From NCBI RefSeq assembly GCF_014336955.1, contig NZ_QRAI01000001.1, positions 1,116,001 through 1,180,000 of the forward strand: a stretch of DNA of 64,000 nucleotides, read 5' to 3'. The DNA comes from Saccharophagus sp. K07 (GTDB lineage: Bacteria > Pseudomonadota > Gammaproteobacteria > Pseudomonadales > Cellvibrionaceae). Under the pieces are notes generated by a model, which saw only the letters and a list, made by a program, of their open reading frames with translations, did no database searches and was not told the DNA's origin. This document shows positions 54,588 to 64,000 of this stretch, in pieces. A program made the position numbers and the translations under genes. Numbering within the stretch: position 1 is the stretch's first letter; every line of letters starts with the position of its first letter.

Positions 54588-54666
54588 CACTTATCCTGCG
54601 ATAAGTGGCTGCTTATAAAAAACTAAATAAAAATCAGAAGAATCCAGGATGGTGGTGAAGGATTCT
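54588..54666 (-). terminator. Tandem terminator-like hairpins after the 110-aa gene
   Basis: On the minus strand AGAATCC / GGATTCT (54666-54660 with 54645-54639) is followed by TCTGATTTTTATTT; 30 nt further CACTTATC / GATAAGTG (54607-54588) forms a perfect 8-bp stem followed by ATGGATTTTT. Both could end transcription of the upstream minus-strand gene. Confidence 0.6.
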
Positions 54667-54673
54667 CGGCTGG

Positions 54674-55006
54674 TCAGCGCAGATTCAAAAGCTGCATAAC
54701 CGCAGGCAACTCTTGTTCCAGATGACTGGCGGTAGATGAGCGCAGAACCCAGTGTTGCAAGTTGGTTTGCAGAGTTTTCAGCTTGATATGGCTTTTGCGA
54801 AACGCGGCTGTAATCGGCTCGTAAGCCATGTAGTGATCTTCTATGCTGAGTTTGGCAAGCTCGCTGATTTCCCCGTGCAGGGTGCTGATGATGTCGTAGA
54901 TCACGTCCTTATGAGCGATATCCGAAGCTTCCCAATAGGCGTTGTCGAGAATTTGCAACAGGGTTTCCAGGCTCCTAGCAGCGTCGGCAACGGTGATGCG
55001 GTCCAT
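54674..55006 (-). CDS. Unknown 110-aa helical protein
   Basis: A soluble, mainly helical protein of 110 residues (DRITVADAARSLETLLQILD; DVIYDIISTLHGEISELAKL; SIEDHYMAYEPITAAFRKSH). I do not recognise it. No signal peptide, membrane helix or cysteine. GAGGAG lies about 6 nt before the ATG at 55006, which makes it a credible gene. It is convergent with the pil-chp operon and divergent from the czc operon. Confidence 0.65.
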   Translation of the reverse strand: MDRITVADAARSLETLLQILDNAYWEASDIAHKDVIYDIISTLHGEISELAKLSIEDHYMAYEPITAAFRKSHIKLKTLQTNLQHWVLRSSTASHLEQELPAVMQLLNLR

Positions 55007-55175
55007 TAGGGCTCCTCGAATAAAAGAGTTAATTCGGCCTTAAGTATAGACATCAATCGGCCAGCAATAAGTCAGCGCCAGCATTTTTATTTCGCCGCCG
55101 TTGCGGCTCGTATTTTGAAATCGAGCAGAGTACCGGGTATTCTGCTTGGCACCTCCACTTTTGGATGAGCAGCCG

Positions 55176-55541
55176 ATGGTGCGCTCCAATTCTTCGAGAT
55201 ATCTGCTGTTTGCTGCCCTGGTTATGTGGTTGTTGACTGGTTGGGCGGGTGCGCGCGGACATTTTTGCTTTGATGGAAACGAGCCGCCGATGTCCGTGCA
55301 TATGGAATTGGTTGGCGACCATCCGGAGCATTCTTCGGCCGATGTTCATATGGATGTTGATGTGGATTTATGGCAGCTGATGAAAGCCGGGCAATTCTGG
55401 TTCTGGGTATTAATCAGTGTCGTTGGATTTCCGCTTTTATATCTCCTCCCATTGGGCGTTGCCCCGCCGCGAAATGCCGGTTTAACCGCACAGCAAAATT
55501 CCTATTTTGTCCCGCCGCTCCGCGCTCCTCCCTGTCGTTAA
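55176..55541 (+). CDS. CzcI-like small protein of a metal efflux operon
   Basis: A 121-residue protein with an N-terminal signal or anchor (YLLFAALVMWLLTGWAGARG), a periplasmic Asp/His-rich part (CFDGNEPPMSVHMELVGDHP; EHSSADVHMDVDVDLW) and a second helix (FWFWVLISVVGFPLLYLLPL). Similar small proteins precede czcCBA in other bacteria and may buffer or sense metal. I take ATG 55176; the frame is open to 55146. It lies 60 nt upstream of czcC. Confidence 0.65.
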   Translation: MVRSNSSRYLLFAALVMWLLTGWAGARGHFCFDGNEPPMSVHMELVGDHPEHSSADVHMDVDVDLWQLMKAGQFWFWVLISVVGFPLLYLLPLGVAPPRNAGLTAQQNSYFVPPLRAPPCR

Positions 55542-55601
55542 TTCGAGTTTCCCTTTTCGCGAAGAATCGTTCGGGTATTCGTATTACACAGGTACGCAAA
55601 A

Positions 55602-56830
55602 ATGAAAAAGCGTTGTTCCCTCGCCGCGGCGATGCTGTGCTTATCGCTGCTGGCGGCTTATGCAAGTGCGGAGTCTTTAAGCCTCGCCGATGCTCTGCGA
55701 AGCGCGCTGCACAATCATCCGGATTTGCAGGCGTATTCACTTAAAGGCCAGGTGGCCACAGCCGAAATTGCGACAGCTGAATTAGGGCCACCTGCTCAGA
55801 TCAATCTCGAAATCGAAAATCTCGCCCATTCCAAAACTAGTGATACGGTGGAACTCACGCTGACCTTCAGTTCTTTAATCGAGCGAAAAGGACAGCGTCA
55901 CGCACGCAAAGCGATCGCTACGGCGCATCAGCAACGGCTTGCAGATGAGCAGCGGGTTGCCGCTTTGGATGTGTTGGCGCGAGTAAACCAGGCATTTGTT
56001 GAGCTGCTGGCTGCCCAGGCGCGTCAGGAGTTGGCGGAAGAGGCGGAACGGGTGAGTGCCGCTGCGCTGACAGCTGTTGAGCGTATGGCGCGCGCAGGCA
56101 GTGTGGCTGTCACGGATGTATTGCGCGCTCGTGTTGCCCTGGAAAAGCACCGCATCGCAAAAGCAGGCGCGCAACATAAAGTGACTGCCCAGGCGCAGGC
56201 TCTGAGTTTTGCCATGGGAGCTGTGCATGAGGTCACTCGCGCCAATGGCGATTTCTGGTCATTGTCTACAACCCCGCCGTTGGCAGAGTTGATAGTGAAG
56301 GCGCGAAATAATCCGGATCTCGAACTACTCGCTGCGGATTTACGTGTGCGCGACGCCGAGTTAACCAGCGCCGATCTTTCCGCCAAAACCAATGTGGAGT
56401 GGCAGGCCGGAGTTCGCTACCTGCAGGAGGCAGACGCCACAGCGCTGGTGTTCGGAGTGAGTATGCCGTTGGGAGCTGCGAGCCGCAGTCGCGGTACCGT
56501 GGCCAAGTTAAGAGCCGAGCGAGATATCAGCGCTTTGACAGTAGTCAATGCGGAAGCGGTTATGACCCGCCGAGTTCGTCAAATGTACTCCGCTTATATA
56601 CAGGCTTTCACTGAGGCGACGGCCATACGCGGGCAAGTCTTGCCGCTTATTGAGGAGTGGGTAAAGGAGGCCACCAGCAACAACCGCCAGGGGCGTCTCG
56701 ACGCATTGTCGGTACTGCAGGCGCAGCAGGAGTTGATCGATGCCAGAGCCTCGCTGATCGAATCGACGCTTGCCGCTCATCTCGCCTTGATTGAACTAGA
56801 CCGCCTGACTGCATCCCTGGAGGCCATCCC

Positions 56831-56834
<4 letters not shown>
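55602..56834 (+). CDS. czcC: CzcC-like outer-membrane efflux protein
   Basis: A 410-residue TolC-family channel of a heavy-metal RND pump. Signal peptide MKKRCSLAAAMLCLSLLAAY, then the paired repeat helices (LSLADALRSALHNHPDLQAY; ALDVLARVNQAFVELLAAQA; ARNNPDLELLAADLRVRDAE; GRLDALSVLQAQQELIDARA). It overlaps czcB by 4 nt (ATGA), so the channel, adaptor and pump are made together. Confidence 0.9.
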
Positions 56835-61694
<4,860 letters not shown>

Positions 61695-61774
61695 AAAAAG
61701 AATTCCGCCAATGAGGACTCAAAAGAAAGGACTTGCGGCCGATAACCTGTAGCGTTTCGTCGTCAGGAGGCCAT

Positions 61775-62392
61775 GTGAGTCATATTTCATGTCTTAGTGT
61801 AGCTGCTCGTGCGAGTAGGGTTCTGATAATTAATCTGCTGATTTTCGCCATGCTTGGCTGTACGGTTCAACACACGCGTGAAGTGACACGTTCCACACTT
61901 GAGGAATTGGGTTTGCGCTCTTCGGTTGAAGTCAGTCGCACCAATTTTTGGGTTCTCCCCCACAGCACAAAAATCGTTTTGTCCCGCACCGCTTTAAGTG
62001 AAGGGTTAAACAGCGAATTTCCGCGTTTGCGAAAGCAGCTCGACGAATTATTCGTAGTTGCGACGCGCGAAAAGTTTCCTCTGGTGCTGCAGCAAGATAC
62101 TGAAATGTCGATTCCCGCAGCTTTGCTTGCCGCGCAATGCTCCAATGCAGATGTACTTTTGTATTTGACGCTGCGCCAAGCAGACGACAAAGAAGGTATT
62201 TGGAATAAAGATCGTCTGGAATTGGTTTTAACGGTATTGGATGTGCGTTCTGGCAGGGTTCTGGATACCTTGATGACACAGAGTGGCAGCGGATGGCCGG
62301 ACTGGAGCGAACATAAAGTGGCATCCCTGGTAAAGCCTTCTGTACACGCCATGATCTCGCAACTGCATGCGCGAGAAACCGCTGCCCGTTAA
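61775..62392 (+). CDS. DUF4823-like lipoprotein
   Basis: A 205-residue predicted lipoprotein with signal peptide and lipobox AMLGC (Cys29). The mature part has VSRTNFWVLPHSTKIVLSRT, LAAQCSNADVLLYLTLRQAD and LELVLTVLDVRSGRVLDTLM, reminiscent of DUF4823 proteins of Pseudomonas. Function unknown. GTG start at 61775, after AGGAGG; the frame is open to 61733 and an ATG at 61773 is out of frame. A terminator overlaps its stop. Confidence 0.6.
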   Translation: MSHISCLSVAARASRVLIINLLIFAMLGCTVQHTREVTRSTLEELGLRSSVEVSRTNFWVLPHSTKIVLSRTALSEGLNSEFPRLRKQLDELFVVATREKFPLVLQQDTEMSIPAALLAAQCSNADVLLYLTLRQADDKEGIWNKDRLELVLTVLDVRSGRVLDTLMTQSGSGWPDWSEHKVASLVKPSVHAMISQLHARETAAR

Positions 62393-62401
62393 GGCAGCGG
62401 T
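62378..62401 (+). terminator. Intrinsic terminator at the lipoprotein stop
   Basis: ACCGCTGCC (62378-62386) pairs with GGCAGCGGT (62393-62401) around a 6-nt loop that includes the stop codon TAA; GCTTTC follows. Convergent with etfD. Confidence 0.7.
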
Positions 62402-62411
62402 GCTTTCATAA

Positions 62412-62450
62412 CATTTTCGGATAATTGGCGTTACATATTCGGATAATTGG
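62412..62450. repeat. 22-bp tandem duplication across the etfD stop
   Basis: On the minus strand CCAATTATCCGAATATG, ending at the etfD stop, is followed after a few bases by a near copy CCAATTATCCGAAAATG. The repeat looks like a slippage duplication of the last codons (PNYPNM). Confidence 0.6.
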
Positions 62451-64000
62451 GACCGCCGCCGCCCTCGGGCGTTACCCAGGTAATGTTTTGTGCCGGGTCT
62501 TTAATATCGCAGGTTTTGCAGTGGACGCAGTTCTGCGCATTGATCTGGAAGCGCGGCTTGCCATCTTCCCCCGTCAGCACCTCATATACGCCCGCTGGGC
62601 AATAACGCTGCGCAGGCTCGGCAAATTCCGGCAGGTTTTTGCTGATCGGAATCTCCGGCGAGGTCAGGCGCAAATGGCAGGGCTGGTCTTCTTCGTGGTT
62701 GGTGTTTGACAGATACACGGACGACAAACGATCGAAGCTGATAACCCCATCTGGCTTGGGATATTGAATCGGCTTGGAATCCGCTGCGCGTTTTAATTGC
62801 GCATGGTCAGCGACAGGATCGGACAGAGTCCAGGGCAATTTGCCGTTGAATATATTGATATCGAAAAACGCGTAAGCTCCTCCCCAGAATGGGCCCCATT
62901 TATGTATCGCGGGACCGAAATTGCGCTGGGTATGCAATTCTTTCCACGCCCAACTGTTGCGATATTCCTCGGCAAATTCCGCCAAATCATCATTGGCGCG
63001 TTCACTGGTAATAGCGCGCACCACAACCTCCGCGGCGATCATGCCGCTTTTCATGGCAGTGTGTGAGCCTTTGATTTTGGCGAAATTCAAGGTCCCTGCA
63101 TCATCACCAATCAATAAACCGCCGGGAAAATGCATTTTCGGCTGCGACTGCAAGCCACCTTTGGTAATCGCCCGCGCGCCATACGCCAAACGCTGTCCGC
63201 CGGTGAGAGTCTGCTTGATCACCGGGTGATGTTTGTAGCGTTGAAATTCTTCGAATGGATTGAGATAAGGATTGTTGTACGCCAGGTCGGTTATCAAGCC
63301 GACAGCCACTTGATGATCTTCAATGTGATAAAGAAAACCGCCGCCTGTCGCGCCGTTTTCCGACAGTGGCCAGCCTGCGGTATGAACCACCAAGCCTTCT
63401 TGGTGCTGTTGCGGCGGAATTTTCCAGATTTCCTTTATGCCGATGCCGTAATGCTGCGGCTCCGCATCTTTGTCCAAGCCGAAATGCGCAATCAATTTTT
63501 TACCGAGATGACCGCGGCAGCCTTCAGCGAAAAGGGTATATTTCGCGTGCAATTCCATGCCCTGTGTATAGCTGGACTTCGGCTCGCCTTTGGCATCGAC
63601 ACCCATATCGCCAATCAAAATGCCTTTCACCGCGCCGTTTTCATCAAACAAGGTTTCGGCGGCGGCGAAGCCTGGGAAGATTTCAACCCCGAGCTCTTCG
63701 GCCTGCTGGCTCAACCAGCGGCACAGGTTGGCCAGACTGATGATGTAGTTGCCATGGTTGTGCATGGTCTTGGGCGCAGCCCAGCCAGGAATAGGGCTAC
63801 TTTTTTCTCCATTGCTCAACCAGAGAATATGATCTGCCGTCACGGCGGTTTTCACTGGGGCTTGGCGTTCGCGCCAGTCCGGAAAGAGTTCCTGCAGTGC
63901 GTTCGGGTCGAACACGGCCCCCGACACAATATGGGCTCCTACTTCGGAGCCTTTTTCCACCACACAGACGCTGATGTCACTATTGAGTTGTTTGATTCGA
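62431..64000 (-). CDS. etfD: Electron transfer flavoprotein-ubiquinone oxidoreductase (N-terminus missing)
   Basis: Carries electrons from ETF to ubiquinone in fatty-acid and amino-acid oxidation; peripheral inner-membrane FAD and 4Fe-4S enzyme. About 522 residues are in the window; the first 30-50, with the dinucleotide motif, lie beyond the edge. Visible: VVEKGSEVGAHIVSGAVFDP, LLIGDDAGTLNFAKIKGSHT and the cluster ligands in QNCVHCKTCDIKDP, then ITWVTPEGGGGPNYPNM at the C-terminus. A near copy of the last codons lies downstream of the stop. Confidence 0.95.
   Translation of the reverse strand, partial: RIKQLNSDISVCVVEKGSEVGAHIVSGAVFDPNALQELFPDWRERQAPVKTAVTADHILWLSNGEKSSPIPGWAAPKTMHNHGNYIISLANLCRWLSQQAEELGVEIFPGFAAAETLFDENGAVKGILIGDMGVDAKGEPKSSYTQGMELHAKYTLFAEGCRGHLGKKLIAHFGLDKDAEPQHYGIGIKEIWKIPPQQHQEGLVVHTAGWPLSENGATGGGFLYHIEDHQVAVGLITDLAYNNPYLNPFEEFQRYKHHPVIKQTLTGGQRLAYGARAITKGGLQSQPKMHFPGGLLIGDDAGTLNFAKIKGSHTAMKSGMIAAEVVVRAITSERANDDLAEFAEEYRNSWAWKELHTQRNFGPAIHKWGPFWGGAYAFFDINIFNGKLPWTLSDPVADHAQLKRAADSKPIQYPKPDGVISFDRLSSVYLSNTNHEEDQPCHLRLTSPEIPISKNLPEFAEPAQRYCPAGVYEVLTGEDGKPRFQINAQNCVHCKTCDIKDPAQNITWVTPEGGGGPNYPNM

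Overview
The window looks like chromosomal DNA of a gammaproteobacterium, most likely a Cellvibrionaceae-type marine or soil bacterium. Gene content and order resemble Pseudomonas (DUF1853-nadK-phosphatase-rhomboid-yeaC-pepN; moxR-DUF58-DUF4381-bat; NAD-glutamate dehydrogenase-DUF2835; pyrD, rmf, rlmKL; a Pil-Chp chemosensory cluster). A lipoprotein with a long serine/threonine linker at 7.5-9.9 kb is typical of Cellvibrio, Saccharophagus and Teredinibacter. This placement is an inference from layout and protein style, not from a database search. No rRNA, IS element, prophage or CRISPR array was seen.

Layout. 0-7.5 kb: housekeeping block on the plus strand (nadK, metallophosphatase, GlpG-type rhomboid, YeaC, aminopeptidase N, cytochrome b561, YceI), with the 5' end of a divergent DUF1853 gene that seems to start at CTG. 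7.5-17.2 kb, minus strand: a MoxR ATPase / DUF58 / DUF4381 / BatA / BatB-BatC / BatD envelope operon with overlapping stop and start codons, followed by a serine-linker beta-propeller lipoprotein. 17.4-24.2 kb: the 180-kDa-class NAD-glutamate dehydrogenase, its coupled DUF2835 partner, pyrD and a DUF2939 protein. 24.4-32.4 kb: an accessory stress and envelope segment (PNPOx-like stress protein, small membrane protein, DUF2383 bundle, phosphoribosyltransferase, ybhN-clsB-ybhP phospholipid operon, DUF1328, lipocalin Blc, a glycosyltransferase) lying between pyrD and rmf, which are near neighbours in Pseudomonas. 32.5-40.2 kb: ribosome modulation factor on the minus strand, a possible broken small exported gene, rlmKL, uvrB, an ATM1-like ABC exporter, a lone Hcp and tRNA-Pro(GGG).

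40.3-46.5 kb, minus strand: a 932-aa DUF349 protein, a 390-bp structured intergenic region, a HoxX-like protein (CO-forming in other bacteria) with no hydrogenase genes in view, and a bare MHYT membrane sensor. 47.0-54.2 kb: a compact Pil-Chp operon (a PilG-like regulator with an extra N-terminal domain, PilH, PilI, PilJ, a short ChpA hybrid kinase). Behind it, on the minus strand, is a candidate small RNA with two C-rich loops and a clear intrinsic terminator, then a 110-aa unknown. 55.2-60.9 kb: a CzcI-like small protein and a czcCBA heavy-metal efflux operon. 60.9-64.0 kb: thioesterase II, a DUF4823-like lipoprotein and the 3' part of ETF-ubiquinone oxidoreductase.

The best leads for something new are the small RNA candidate at 54.34-54.47 kb, the HoxX + MHYT pairing (possible endogenous CO production beside a predicted gas sensor), the extra domain on the PilG-like regulator with alternative hairpins in its leader, and the structured region at 43.1-43.3 kb.
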